From: Pseudomonas fluorescens
Lineage (GTDB): Bacteria > Pseudomonadota > Gammaproteobacteria > Pseudomonadales > Pseudomonadaceae
Direction: 5' to 3'
NCBI RefSeq assembly: GCF_902497875.1
Contig: NZ_CABVHY010000004.1
Span: forward strand, 124,001-188,000
DNA: 64,000 nucleotides
The notes beneath the pieces were generated by a model. The model was not told the DNA's origin. It was given only the letters and a program-made list of their open reading frames with translations, and searched no databases. Shown here in pieces: positions 16,718 to 25,446 of this stretch. Every line of letters begins with the position of its first letter. The first letter of the stretch is position 1. Position numbers and translations under genes: made by a program.

Positions 16718-16960
16718 CAGGTATTACTCTACAGGTGCGCATAGGTCCTGTCCGTTTCCCTACCGTCCGCTTTCCTCTTGGCATACATCTCCAGCAATCG
16801 ACGCTCGAACCGTCTGATCATGTAAGACCCACCCCGGGCAGCTTCGGCTCAGAGTTCGATGACAGGCACCCAGATCAAAGCGTCAGCCGGCTACCGCTGC
16901 GGCGACAAATAACCCCTTCGATCCTGCTAAGGATCTATATCTACGGCTATCTCAACCTCA

Positions 16961-17602
16961 TCAAGGCCGGCGCAGCGAACTTCGCCTACGGGGCATCAGG
17001 ACTTTATAGATCTCAGAAATCACCTGCATCGTTGCGTCTTCGATCGTTCCTTCATTACGGCATAAAACCCAGCCGTGATCTGCAATCGCTCGCTCGAACG
17101 CCTTGGTACAAGCGACATGTTCTTCCAGCTTATGGATCACAGTACTGCTCAGCCCACGCCGTCGTGCCGCTGCCCTCGCCCATGAAATATCAGGGGCGGT
17201 GACAACCCCGACATGCAGGTCTGGCACTCGCACGTTTCGATCAATGTTCAACTGTAGAATCTCTGCAAACGGGACTGTCCAGCGAAACGCGGCATCAGAC
17301 GGGTACCAACGATCGATCAAGATGATGCTGCCTGGTGGCTGTTTAGCCAGCACGTGCTGGGAAATCCAGGCACGGCTTTCAGCAAAGCGCTCACAAACCT
17401 CCAACGCCAAATCCTGGGTGGGATTTCTGACGAGTTTGTTAACGAGGGCCATTGTTTCACCCCTATAGGGATCGCTTTTTTTCTCGCAAAGTCGGATCAC
17501 CTTTTTGTTGTCTGCCCTCAGTACTTTCGTAACGGCCTCCAACAGTGTGGTTTTGCCGGTTCCCTTGGGCCCATCTAGAGAAACAAACAGCGGACGATTC
17601 AT
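16961..17602 (-). CDS. thymidylate kinase-like P-loop nucleotide kinase
   Basis: A 213-residue protein opening with a Walker A loop (LDGPKGTGKTTLLEAV, residues 9-24). Around residue 95 it has IILIDRWYPSDAAFR, corresponding to the DR(Y/W)..S motif of dTMP kinases, and around residue 140 an Arg-rich lid-like RAAARRRGLSS. The housekeeping tmk of Pseudomonas is a different, usually yceG-holB-linked gene, so this is an extra, divergent member, of the kind often found on phages and islands. It lies 240 bases from dif. Substrate specificity cannot be told; deoxynucleotide or small-molecule phosphorylation is possible. Confidence 0.6.
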   Translation of the reverse strand: MNRPLFVSLDGPKGTGKTTLLEAVTKVLRADNKKVIRLCEKKSDPYRGETMALVNKLVRNPTQDLALEVCERFAESRAWISQHVLAKQPPGSIILIDRWYPSDAAFRWTVPFAEILQLNIDRNVRVPDLHVGVVTAPDISWARAAARRRGLSSTVIHKLEEHVACTKAFERAIADHGWVLCRNEGTIEDATMQVISEIYKVLMPRRRSSLRRP

Positions 17603-18268
17603 TCTTCACATAACGATTGATATACGGTTTTTTTTGCCCTGTTCGTTCGCTGGAACCGCTTGGCGCGACTACGTGAATCGAGTGGAGGGGCCTTATTAAC
17701 AGACATTGATGAACACTCTAACCTGGTTTCTGGCTCACGAGTCTCAAAACCAAGACTTACAGCCGGTCATCTCCCATAAGTTAAATCGTGTATTACACTC
17801 ATGGTGAATCGACGCTCTGCCAGCCTTCTAGTACTGTGAGCACTGACAATTAATCGGACTGGTAAAGGGTTAACCGGAATCCTGGTCTCCTCAATGCATT
17901 GCATGCTCCATCTCGCGCATTGTGTCACCTTGCACCACCGCGTGTATGGAAATCGTCCCTCGGCCAATCTTCAGTAATCCCTACGATCCCAATGTTCCTC
18001 AAAACCTTTCCCTCCCAATGCCGAGCATTCGAATCGGATGAGCTCTGCCATACCCAATTTCTCGCCGTTCCCAAGCGTTTCGAGCGTGGTTAGATCGACT
18101 TGGCGATCCTGGCAACGCGTCGTTCTGCGATGTTCACTCCGCTCGCCGCACACCTTACTGGTAGACCAAGAGCATCCCGAAAGGCAATCAACTGCGATCG
18201 AACGGAAAATTGGGAGTTATGATTTCACCCCGCAGATTCGATTTATTCGAGTTATTTAAAATATACCC
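17603..18268. other. 666-base stretch without a supported gene
   Basis: Frames of 60-73 codons exist on both strands, but none has a Shine-Dalgarno with family-like content. A minus-strand frame at 17971-18153 has a somewhat protein-like composition and may be a decayed fragment of unknown origin. No tRNA, long repeat or hairpin terminator was noticed. Confidence 0.5.
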
Positions 18269-19204
18269 TTAGAACCCTAGAGCGGCGTTGGCTACACGAC
18301 ATGCAGCCAAGTCCCACGCGCCAGTGCCCACGCTTTTAAATACGACGGGACGATCTAGCACGGGTGGAACATCTAATGCCGAGGCCAAAGAACGCACCTT
18401 TTCCCAAACAACGTCGGCTTGAATGTAATCACCAGCCTCATGCCGGGCACCCACTGGATCATCGGCATACAGGTCACTACCCGCTAACGTAATTTTACCT
18501 ATTTCACACATCTGCGGCGTAAATGCCCCTACACCTATTATTAACTTCCCTGTGCGCGCCCTTTCATTGTAAACAGCTACGTTGCTGGTCGTCAGGGTAA
18601 TGACTGACGAGGTATCAGGCATTTTATTTGCTGCGCACGCCTCAAGGTTATGATGAGTGGTTTTATTTGCTTCACAGAAGATACTCGTCTCATCATAGTC
18701 AATTCCGCACACCCAGACTTTAGCATCAGGATATAGCGCATTGATCGCTTTGATGTGATAGGCAGCCTGGGTGCCAGCCCCAATAATCAGAATGGATTCT
18801 GGAGTTCTGTTCATGAAGGTTTCTAGCGCGAGCATTGATACAGCGGCTGTACGCCGCCCTGTCACCTCGGGCCCATCGAGAATAAAACGTGGTTCCCCTG
18901 ATTGAGCATTGAAAACACTGACTTGCCCGTGGATGGTCGGTAACCCATTTCGCTTATTGGCAGGTTGAACGTTGACTAGTTTGTGCGTCGCAATATCCGC
19001 TGCAACAGCTGGCATACTTAACAATACGCCATTGTTGGGTAACGGTACGACCATCCGCTCAGGGCTTAAAATTTCCCCGCTGATTAATTCGCGGGAGGCA
19101 ATCTTCAACGCGTCAACCAGCGAGTGCCAATCCAGCAATTTCGCTGTTTGCGCCTGGTTGTAGACGATTACACTTTTGGTGCCAAAATCGGGTGTGCATT
19201 TCAT
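18269..19204 (-). CDS. ornithine cyclodeaminase/mu-crystallin family enzyme
   Basis: A 311-residue protein of the OCD/mu-crystallin fold: an N-terminal substrate part with SPERMVVPLPNNGVLLSMPA and HKLVNVQPANKRNGLPTIHG, then a Rossmann half starting SILIIGAGTQAAYHIKA around residue 135, and GVGAFTPQMCEI around residue 220. Members include ornithine cyclodeaminase and the delta1-pyrroline/piperideine-2-carboxylate reductases of cis-4-hydroxyproline, trans-3-hydroxyproline and D-lysine catabolism. It is the last gene of a leftward operon with an amino-acid-type ABC importer, so an imino-acid reductase role in using the imported compound is likely. A 105-base gap separates it from the RraA-like gene. 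Confidence 0.82.
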   Translation of the reverse strand: MKCTPDFGTKSVIVYNQAQTAKLLDWHSLVDALKIASRELISGEILSPERMVVPLPNNGVLLSMPAVAADIATHKLVNVQPANKRNGLPTIHGQVSVFNAQSGEPRFILDGPEVTGRRTAAVSMLALETFMNRTPESILIIGAGTQAAYHIKAINALYPDAKVWVCGIDYDETSIFCEANKTTHHNLEACAANKMPDTSSVITLTTSNVAVYNERARTGKLIIGVGAFTPQMCEIGKITLAGSDLYADDPVGARHEAGDYIQADVVWEKVRSLASALDVPPVLDRPVVFKSVGTGAWDLAACRVANAALGF

Positions 19205-19309
19205 TCCAAGACTCGCTCCACAGAAAGAAATAATTCGAACGACCGGATATTAAAACCCAAGGGTCTATCCCCTCCCCCTTGGCAACCGCTCAAACGAATT
19301 GGAAAAGGC

Positions 19310-19975
19310 TTAGCGAACGTGCGATTTCGAAAAGTTGAACACATCCTGAATAGTTTGCCCGCGTCTGATGGCCGCGATCCAATCGACTTCTTTGGCGATG
19401 TGGGCTTGGGCCGCAGCCAATACTTCGCTTGCTCGCTCCAATGGTACGACGACGACACCGTCGTCATTACCCAACACGATGTCACCCGGACGTACGACTG
19501 CACCGGCAACCGCGATAGGTCCATCGATGACGCCACCGAACCCGTGATGTGGTCCGCGTGGCACTATGGCCTTGCAGAACATGTTGAATCCCAATTCGCG
19601 CATGTCAGCCACATCGCGTATCGCGCCGTATACCACCGCACCGCCAATACCGCGCTGTACCGCTTCCTCGGTCATGATGCCGCCCCACACGGCCGTGTCC
19701 TCCACGCCGCCGGCGTCGACTACAACGATCTCACCGGGCAAGGCCATGCTGATCAGCTCGCACACACTGGCGCAGTCGCCGACCATTGTGGTGACTGTTC
19801 GCGCCTGCCCACACAGGATGGCGCCGGAGGAAATCGACTTGATTGTCGAGTTCATCACCTGGGTTCTGTTCATACAATCGGACGCAACCGCGGGCGCAAT
19901 GGAGCGCCAAGCGTTAAGTTCATCGACTGTCAGTTTGCGAAATTGCGCATCTATCCGCTCGAAAGCCATAGTCAT
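19310..19975 (-). CDS. RraA-like / 4-hydroxy-4-methyl-2-oxoglutarate aldolase family protein
   Basis: A 221-residue member of the RraA/HMG-aldolase fold. Landmarks are SSGAILCGQARTVTTMVGDC around residue 50, PGEIVVVDAGGVEDTAVWGGIM with the substrate-binding Gly-rich turn, GAVVYGAIRDVADMRELGF with the conserved R-D pair, and VRPGDIVLGNDDGVVVVP near residue 165. The R-D pair indicates a metal-dependent aldolase or decarboxylase rather than an RNase E inhibitor. It lies 49 bases after a D-2-hydroxyacid dehydrogenase gene, so it may cleave or decarboxylate an oxo-acid made by that enzyme. Confidence 0.82.
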   Translation of the reverse strand: MTMAFERIDAQFRKLTVDELNAWRSIAPAVASDCMNRTQVMNSTIKSISSGAILCGQARTVTTMVGDCASVCELISMALPGEIVVVDAGGVEDTAVWGGIMTEEAVQRGIGGAVVYGAIRDVADMRELGFNMFCKAIVPRGPHHGFGGVIDGPIAVAGAVVRPGDIVLGNDDGVVVVPLERASEVLAAAQAHIAKEVDWIAAIRRGQTIQDVFNFSKSHVR

Positions 19976-20024
19976 TCTATCCAGAGTTCTTGATCAGTTA
20001 TGGAGTGGCGCCCTGCTCTACCGC

Positions 20025-21035
20025 TTACTTCTGCCAACCGGGGTTTACGTTGTTGCGCACCGTCTTGTGCACCAGGTAATCCACCAGGATCTGCGCAGAA
20101 AAACACCTCATGTCCAAGTAACCAGCCTGCGAGTAAAACGCTGAGTGCGGTGTCACGACCAGGCGTCCAGCCAGCCACGGCTCCTCATTGCGCCATGCCT
20201 CAAGAAGCGCGGGCAGCGGTACCGGCGGTTCATTGGGCAACACATCCAGCCCGACGGCTGCCAGCTTCGCGCTGCGTAATGCGCGCTCAACCGCATTGAT
20301 GTCGACCAACCCACCACGAGCGATGTTTATGAGGATGCTGTCGTCTTTGCACATATCAAGGAAGGTATCGTCCACCATGCCTCGCGTGCTGCTCGACAGG
20401 GGCACGTGCAGACTGACCACGTCCGCCCGTGCCAACAGTTCTTCGAGCGTCTTGACCCGTTCGAAACCCAGGCCCAACTCATGCCCCTCGGGAAGCAAGG
20501 GGTCGTGGTAAATGACCTGCATATCCAGCGCGGCAACGCGGCGCGCCACGGCTGTGCCGATACGGCCCATGCCGATAGCACCAAAGGTTGCCCCCCGAAT
20601 ACGCCGCACGACAGGCACATTCTCTGCCACGAACCCATTGACCGGGTCTGCCTTGAGCCTGCGCTCATATGTTCCGAGGCCGCGTACCAGATAAAGCAAC
20701 ATGGCCACGGCATGGTCGGCGACTTCTGTCGTGCCGTAGTTAGGCACGTTGGATACCGGGATGTGCCGCTCGCGACAGGCGTTGATATCAACGTTGTCAA
20801 AGCCCACACCGACACGAACGATCAGCTTGCAGTTGTCCAGCATCTCGACGACTGACTTGTCGATCTGCATTCGGTGCCAGAGCAGCACGGCATCGCAATC
20901 CCGCCAGTCACTTTCGGGTATCGCGTGCGCACTGGTTTCGTCATAGACGGTGTAATCAAACAACTCTTTGGAAACCTGTCGCTCGACCGCCAGGTCGCGC
21001 AGATGCGCGTCGGGCACCAATATCTTGAATCCCAT
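20025..21035 (-). CDS. D-2-hydroxyacid dehydrogenase, CtBP-like subfamily
   Basis: A 336-residue NAD-dependent oxidoreductase: IVRVGVGFDNVDINACRERHIPVSNVPNYGT, the Rossmann loop FGAIGMGRIGTAVARR around residue 155, LHVPLSSSTRGMVDD, the catalytic Arg in NIARGGLVD, the Glu in NEPP and the His in VVTPHSAF. It interconverts a 2-oxoacid and a D-2-hydroxyacid. The overall look (VGFDNVDI, PNYGTTEVADHAV) resembles C-terminal-binding-protein-like dehydrogenases, whose bacterial substrates vary. It follows the ABC ATPase gene by 27 bases. Confidence 0.86.
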   Translation of the reverse strand: MGFKILVPDAHLRDLAVERQVSKELFDYTVYDETSAHAIPESDWRDCDAVLLWHRMQIDKSVVEMLDNCKLIVRVGVGFDNVDINACRERHIPVSNVPNYGTTEVADHAVAMLLYLVRGLGTYERRLKADPVNGFVAENVPVVRRIRGATFGAIGMGRIGTAVARRVAALDMQVIYHDPLLPEGHELGLGFERVKTLEELLARADVVSLHVPLSSSTRGMVDDTFLDMCKDDSILINIARGGLVDINAVERALRSAKLAAVGLDVLPNEPPVPLPALLEAWRNEEPWLAGRLVVTPHSAFYSQAGYLDMRCFSAQILVDYLVHKTVRNNVNPGWQK

Positions 21036-21062
21036 AGGTTTTCTCCGCTTTGAGGGTTGCAG

Positions 21063-21812
21063 TCAGAGCACCTTGTCCAGGAACGCCTTGAGGCGCGGAT
21101 CGACAGGGTTGTGGAAAAACTCGGAGGGCGGTGCGTGTTCAACGATCACCCCCTTGTCCGTGAAATACACGTGATCGGCCACTTCCTCCGCAAAGCGCAT
21201 TTCATGGGTGACCAGCACACAGGTCAGGCCGCCATCGGCCAGGTCCTTGATGACGTTGAGTACTTCCTTGACCATTTCGGGATCGAGCGCGGCGGTCACC
21301 TCATCAAACAAAATGATATTTGGCTCCATTGCCAGCGCACGAGCGATAGCGACTCGCTGCTGTTGTCCCCCCGACAACGAACCGGGGTAACAATCCGCTT
21401 TGTCTGATAGCTGTACCTTTTCCAGCAGCCGAAGCGCTCGTCCACGGACTTCATCACGGGCATGCTTGAGCACCTGGATGGGCGCCATCATGATGTTCTC
21501 CAGTACCGTGCGGTGCGGGAACAGGTTGTATTGCTGGAACACCATCGCCACTTCCTGACGCAGCGGGACCAGAGACTTCTCTGTTCGCAAGCTCTCTACC
21601 TGGTGTGCCCCGACCCGGATGCTGCCGCTGTCGATCGGCACCAAACCGTTGATGCAGCGAAGAATCGTCGACTTTCCGGAGCCCGATGGGCCGACGATGC
21701 ACACCACGCTTGCAGCGTCGATTTCCAGTGAGATGCCGCGCAGCACTTCGATATCTGCATAGGATTTACGGACGCCGGAAAGCGATACGATGGGCGTTGA
21801 AGTTTTGTTCAT
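21063..21812 (-). CDS. amino-acid-type ABC transporter ATP-binding protein
   Basis: A 249-residue nucleotide-binding domain with Walker A GPSGSGKST at residue 39, Q-loop VFQQYNLFPH, signature LSGGQQQRVAIARAL, Walker B IILFDEVTAALDPEM and switch His in VTHEM. It belongs to the polar amino acid uptake group (GlnQ/HisP type). The DEVTAALDP form is a minor variant of the usual DEPTSALDP. It begins one base after the second permease gene and drives import of the ligand bound by the protein at 23378. Confidence 0.92.
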   Translation of the reverse strand: MNKTSTPIVSLSGVRKSYADIEVLRGISLEIDAASVVCIVGPSGSGKSTILRCINGLVPIDSGSIRVGAHQVESLRTEKSLVPLRQEVAMVFQQYNLFPHRTVLENIMMAPIQVLKHARDEVRGRALRLLEKVQLSDKADCYPGSLSGGQQQRVAIARALAMEPNIILFDEVTAALDPEMVKEVLNVIKDLADGGLTCVLVTHEMRFAEEVADHVYFTDKGVIVEHAPPSEFFHNPVDPRLKAFLDKVL

Positions 21813-21813
21813 G

Positions 21814-22614
21814 TCAGCGATTCCGTCTCAGATGGCTTTCAAGGGCACGGCTTGCCACCGAAATCGGGTAGCAAAAACTGAAGAAGATCAACAGGATGTA
21901 GAGGTAGATGGCGGTGGCGAAACGATCGCCATCGCTGGCAATCACGGTCTTGGCGATGGACAGCACATCGGAGGTTCCGGTGATGACCACCAGGCTGGTT
22001 CCAATGAACAGCATGGCGTAGGTGGTCATGATGTTTGGCAACATCTGCGGGAAGGCTTGTGGCAGGACAATGCGCCGCAGAATGGCCCCCCGCCGATACC
22101 CCAACGACAAAGCCGACTCCCATTGACCCGAGGGAATGGTCTGAATCCCGTTACGGAAAACTTCAGCCATGTACGCCGTCACGGGCACCGACAAGCCGAC
22201 CACGGCCTTGAAAAATGGCGAGACCCAGAACTCGACGCCCCCTACGCTGATGCGGAACGGAATCAGGTAAAGCATTGCGTAAAGCACCACCAGCCACGGC
22301 GAGTTTCGCATGATGTTCATCAGCACTACGCAAGGCGCGCGTATCACCGCGTTGTGCGAAGTCATGCCTGAGCCAAGTAGTACTCCCAGTACAGTAGAAA
22401 TCGCCATTGCACATAGGCTGATCAAGATGTTGGCGGTAAATCCTCCTCCCATACTTTCGAAGTTAGCGGCTCCCGTCAGTAGTAACGAAGAGCGCGATAC
22501 CAGTACTTGAAAAGCTTCTGCACTGTCCTTGCCATAAGCGCAATAAAAGATGCCGGCGATCAAGGCAATCACGCCAAAGAAACCTAATCCGCTATATCTG
22601 ATTGACCCGTTCAT
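21814..22614 (-). CDS. amino-acid-type ABC transporter permease
   Basis: A 266-residue inner-membrane protein with about five hydrophobic segments and the permease-ATPase contact loop QWESALSLGYRRGAILRRIVLPQA. ATG 22614 is chosen because its codon overlaps the stop of the first permease (TAATG arrangement); a longer in-frame start would intrude deep into that gene. It is the HisM/GlnP-type partner of the permease at 22614-23342. Confidence 0.88.
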   Translation of the reverse strand: MNGSIRYSGLGFFGVIALIAGIFYCAYGKDSAEAFQVLVSRSSLLLTGAANFESMGGGFTANILISLCAMAISTVLGVLLGSGMTSHNAVIRAPCVVLMNIMRNSPWLVVLYAMLYLIPFRISVGGVEFWVSPFFKAVVGLSVPVTAYMAEVFRNGIQTIPSGQWESALSLGYRRGAILRRIVLPQAFPQMLPNIMTTYAMLFIGTSLVVITGTSDVLSIAKTVIASDGDRFATAIYLYILLIFFSFCYPISVASRALESHLRRNR

Positions 22615-23342
22615 TATGGCTGTACCCCAACACCAGGAATCATTACCGAGCGCGCAATCATTCGAGCGGCCAACGCTACCAACGTAGCGATAGACAGATA
22701 GACGACCCAAAGGACGATCATTACCTCAATATTGAGGAAGGTCTCGAGCATGACTTGGGTGGCGTAGTACATCACGTCCGCGACCGCGACCAGCGATGCC
22801 TGGGCCGATGTTTTGATCAGGCTGACAATGTTGTTGGTCATCCCCGGAATAGTCAGGCGCAGCGCGAGTGGCAGTTCGATCAATCGAAAGATTTGCAGGC
22901 GGGTATACCCCAGACTGCGAGCCCCCTCGACCGTTTGCACGGGCACGGCGCCAATGCCCGAGCGCAGCACCTCAATAGCGATCGCACCATTAAATAGCAC
23001 CAACGACATCACTACGCAGGTGAACCCGCTGAACAAGGGAATGGATCCGCCGCTCAACGGGTCAGTGACAGTCGCGCCCAGGTCCGACAGCATGAAATAG
23101 AGAAAGAACAACTGCACCAGCGGCGGGGTATTGCGAAAGAGGTCAACCAGAATCACCGTCAATTGCGCCAGTACCGGTACTTTAAAGTGCATGGTCGCCA
23201 CCCCGACGATGCCTACGATAAACATGCACAGGGTGCCAATAAGGCTTAGCGCAAGTGTGGTGCCCAGGCCCGTGGCGAACCAGCGCAGATACACCGGATC
23301 CGCTAGCCAGCTAAAATCGAGTCCAAGTAACATCGATGACAT
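22614..23342 (-). CDS. amino-acid-type ABC transporter permease
   Basis: A 242-residue permease with the N-terminal W-L-G-TL-LS-IG start of the His/Glu/Gln/Arg/opine family (YLRWFATGLGTTLALSLIGT), FRNTPPLVQLFFLYF around residue 90, and the contact loop TVEGARSLGYTRLQIFRLIELPLALR. It pairs with the downstream permease to form the channel and lies 35 bases after the binding-protein gene. Confidence 0.9.
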   Translation of the reverse strand: MSSMLLGLDFSWLADPVYLRWFATGLGTTLALSLIGTLCMFIVGIVGVATMHFKVPVLAQLTVILVDLFRNTPPLVQLFFLYFMLSDLGATVTDPLSGGSIPLFSGFTCVVMSLVLFNGAIAIEVLRSGIGAVPVQTVEGARSLGYTRLQIFRLIELPLALRLTIPGMTNNIVSLIKTSAQASLVAVADVMYYATQVMLETFLNIEVMIVLWVVYLSIATLVALAARMIARSVMIPGVGVQP

Positions 23343-23377
23343 ACCTACTGTGAATGGGCCACTGTTCGGTTCGCTAT

Positions 23378-24205
23378 TTAGAATCCTGACGCCTTGGCGT
23401 CGTCAGCCCGCTTGGTCACATAGTCGCTGGTGCCCATCGAATAATTTTTTTCGGCATTCACCATGACGCCGTCGGCTGCTGCAGAGCGGATGGCTTTGTT
23501 TACAGCTTCGAGAAAGGCCGGTTCGCCTTTGCGCACGCCACCTGCGATGGGGATGTAGCTGAAGGTCTCAAGGGCGATCTTGTACTTGCCGGCCCAATCA
23601 GGATCGCTGAGTTTTTGCTGCAGAATCGGTCCGTCGAAAGCGATCCCTTCGCAACGACCATCCTTGAAGGCGTTGAACAACTCGGAAGTTCCGGAGAACA
23701 ACACGGGCTGCGCCCCGTACTTTTCCGAGAGGATGCGGTTAAACATATTTCCCTGAACACCGCAGAGTTTTCGGCCTTTGGTGTCGTCCCAGGTCTTTAC
23801 CGTCGTCTCCTTCGGTGCCAGCAGTACGATGCCGGCCATGGAGTAATAGGCGTCGGTAAAATCCACTACCCTGGCGCGCTCGGGCGTCTCGCCCAACGTT
23901 GCGAGAACCAGGTCGATGCGACCGGCCTTGAGCAACTCGATACGATTACTGGCCACAACAGGTACAAATTCAATTTTGCCCGCCGGGCCGAGAATTTTTT
24001 TGGCCACAGCCTCGGCGAGATCAATTTCAAAGCCTTTGAGATTGCCTTCGCGATCAAGAAAACCGAAGGGCATATAGTCGTTTTTGATTCCGACGGTCAA
24101 CGTGCCGCGGCCTCTAACATCCTCCAGCTGGTCGGCCATCGCGATTGCGCTAACCGATGCCATCGCGACCACCCCAACACACAACTTCTTGAGTACTTCG
24201 AGCAT
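23378..24205 (-). CDS. periplasmic amino-acid-type ABC substrate-binding protein
   Basis: A 275-residue family 3 solute-binding protein. The signal peptide runs to about residue 24 (VVAMASVSAIAMA). Mature hallmarks are GTLTVGIKNDYMPFGFLD, GFEIDLAEAVAKKI, the Arg of the amino-acid carboxylate site around GRIDLVLATLGETPERARVVDFT, and a late AVNKAIR. It is the first gene of the seven-gene operon and should define the ligand, probably a polar or cyclic amino acid given the enzymes behind it. It is divergent from the LysR gene. Confidence 0.9.
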   Translation of the reverse strand: MLEVLKKLCVGVVAMASVSAIAMADQLEDVRGRGTLTVGIKNDYMPFGFLDREGNLKGFEIDLAEAVAKKILGPAGKIEFVPVVASNRIELLKAGRIDLVLATLGETPERARVVDFTDAYYSMAGIVLLAPKETTVKTWDDTKGRKLCGVQGNMFNRILSEKYGAQPVLFSGTSELFNAFKDGRCEGIAFDGPILQQKLSDPDWAGKYKIALETFSYIPIAGGVRKGEPAFLEAVNKAIRSAAADGVMVNAEKNYSMGTSDYVTKRADDAKASGF

Positions 24206-24327
24206 TTCGACACCCCTTTTATGATTTTTGTGAATGTTCGATGGAGAAGATCATAGGCAGCCAATGATCATTAGAGATAATATTATTTAGTTAATGGTGA
24301 ATAAGTTAATCTTATGGAGAGGTGTCT

Positions 24328-25233
24328 ATGCACATCCGCCAGCTGGAAGCGTTCCGTGCTGTCATGACAAGTGGCGGAGTGAGCCGTGCCGCCGAGCTGT
24401 TGCACGTGTCACAGCCGGCTGTCAGTCAGCTCATTTATCAGTTGGAAAGTTTTTACGATCTTGAACTTTTTCAGCGGGTTGGTAATCGTCTTAAACCGAC
24501 ACGGGAAGCCCAAGCGCTCCTTGTGGAAGTGGAAGCCATGTTCGCAGGCGTCAAGCGAGTGGCTCGTGTGGCCGCATCACTACGGGAACAGCATTGGGGG
24601 GCGCTAAGCATCGCTTCATTTCCCATCATTGCGCGCAATCTGCTCCCGCGGATTGTCGCCCGCTATTGCCGGGACCGCGCCGATGTGCAGTTTCACCTGC
24701 AGAGCATGCGCTCACGAAGCCTGATCGACGCAGTGGCTACCCAACAGATGGAAATCGGACTGAGCTTCATCCCTTCCGACCGCGAGGAAACAGAGAGCGA
24801 GCACCTGATGGCGTTGAGAGCCGTTTGCATACTTCCAGCCGATCATCCATTGGCATCCAAGCAAACGATCCACGCTAGCGACCTGGCGAACCAACCCTTT
24901 ATCTCTTTAGGGCCTCATGACCAATCCCGGGTACTGATCGATAAAATCTTTGATGACAGGCAAATCCCCCGTCGCTTGCGTATAGAAACCGGCCAATCCG
25001 ACGCGGCCTGCGCAATTGTCGCCGAAGGGCTGGGCGTATCTGTCGTCGATCCGATCAGCGCCTCAGAGAACCTCGGCATGGGCATTGTGGTGCGTGCGTT
25101 CGAGCCACAGGTTCTGTTCGACATATGGCTGATACGCTCCAGGAGCGCGAGCAAATCGAGCCTGAGCGACAGTTTTGTCGCATTTCTAAAGGAAGAACTG
25201 GCATTAGCAGCTTTTCATCAGCTACGGGGCTGA
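24328..25233 (+). CDS. LysR-family regulator of the divergent transport operon
   Basis: A 301-residue LysR protein with an N-terminal winged helix (MHIRQLEAFRAVMTSGGVSRAAELLHVSQPAVSQLIYQLE) and a periplasmic-binding-fold effector domain. ATG 24328 has ggagagg at good spacing; GTG 24322 is a weaker option. It faces away from the ABC/OCD operon across a 122-base AT-rich gap, the usual LysR layout for control of the neighbouring operon with the imported compound or its product as effector. Confidence 0.9.
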   Translation: MHIRQLEAFRAVMTSGGVSRAAELLHVSQPAVSQLIYQLESFYDLELFQRVGNRLKPTREAQALLVEVEAMFAGVKRVARVAASLREQHWGALSIASFPIIARNLLPRIVARYCRDRADVQFHLQSMRSRSLIDAVATQQMEIGLSFIPSDREETESEHLMALRAVCILPADHPLASKQTIHASDLANQPFISLGPHDQSRVLIDKIFDDRQIPRRLRIETGQSDAACAIVAEGLGVSVVDPISASENLGMGIVVRAFEPQVLFDIWLIRSRSASKSSLSDSFVAFLKEELALAAFHQLRG

Positions 25234-25446
25234 CGCTCAATCAAAAGTATTGCAAAGCCTGACCGGTGGCCGATTCGACATGGCTACCGATCTGGCTGAC
25301 GGAGCCGCTGCCAGAGAGGGCCCCGGCCACGGTCATCGTATTGTTGACTACTACACAGCACCAATGCCGTCAGCCCTTAGGCGCTATGAGTTGATGTCCA
25401 ACCTGTGGTGCATGGATCGACTGAACACCTGCCGACTTTCATGTGG

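Noticed and set aside
25211..25227. CTTTTCATCAGCTACGG resembles the AraC-type box
   Set aside because: It lies inside the end of the LysR coding sequence, lacks a partner at 21 bp, and differs in the TGACGACA half.
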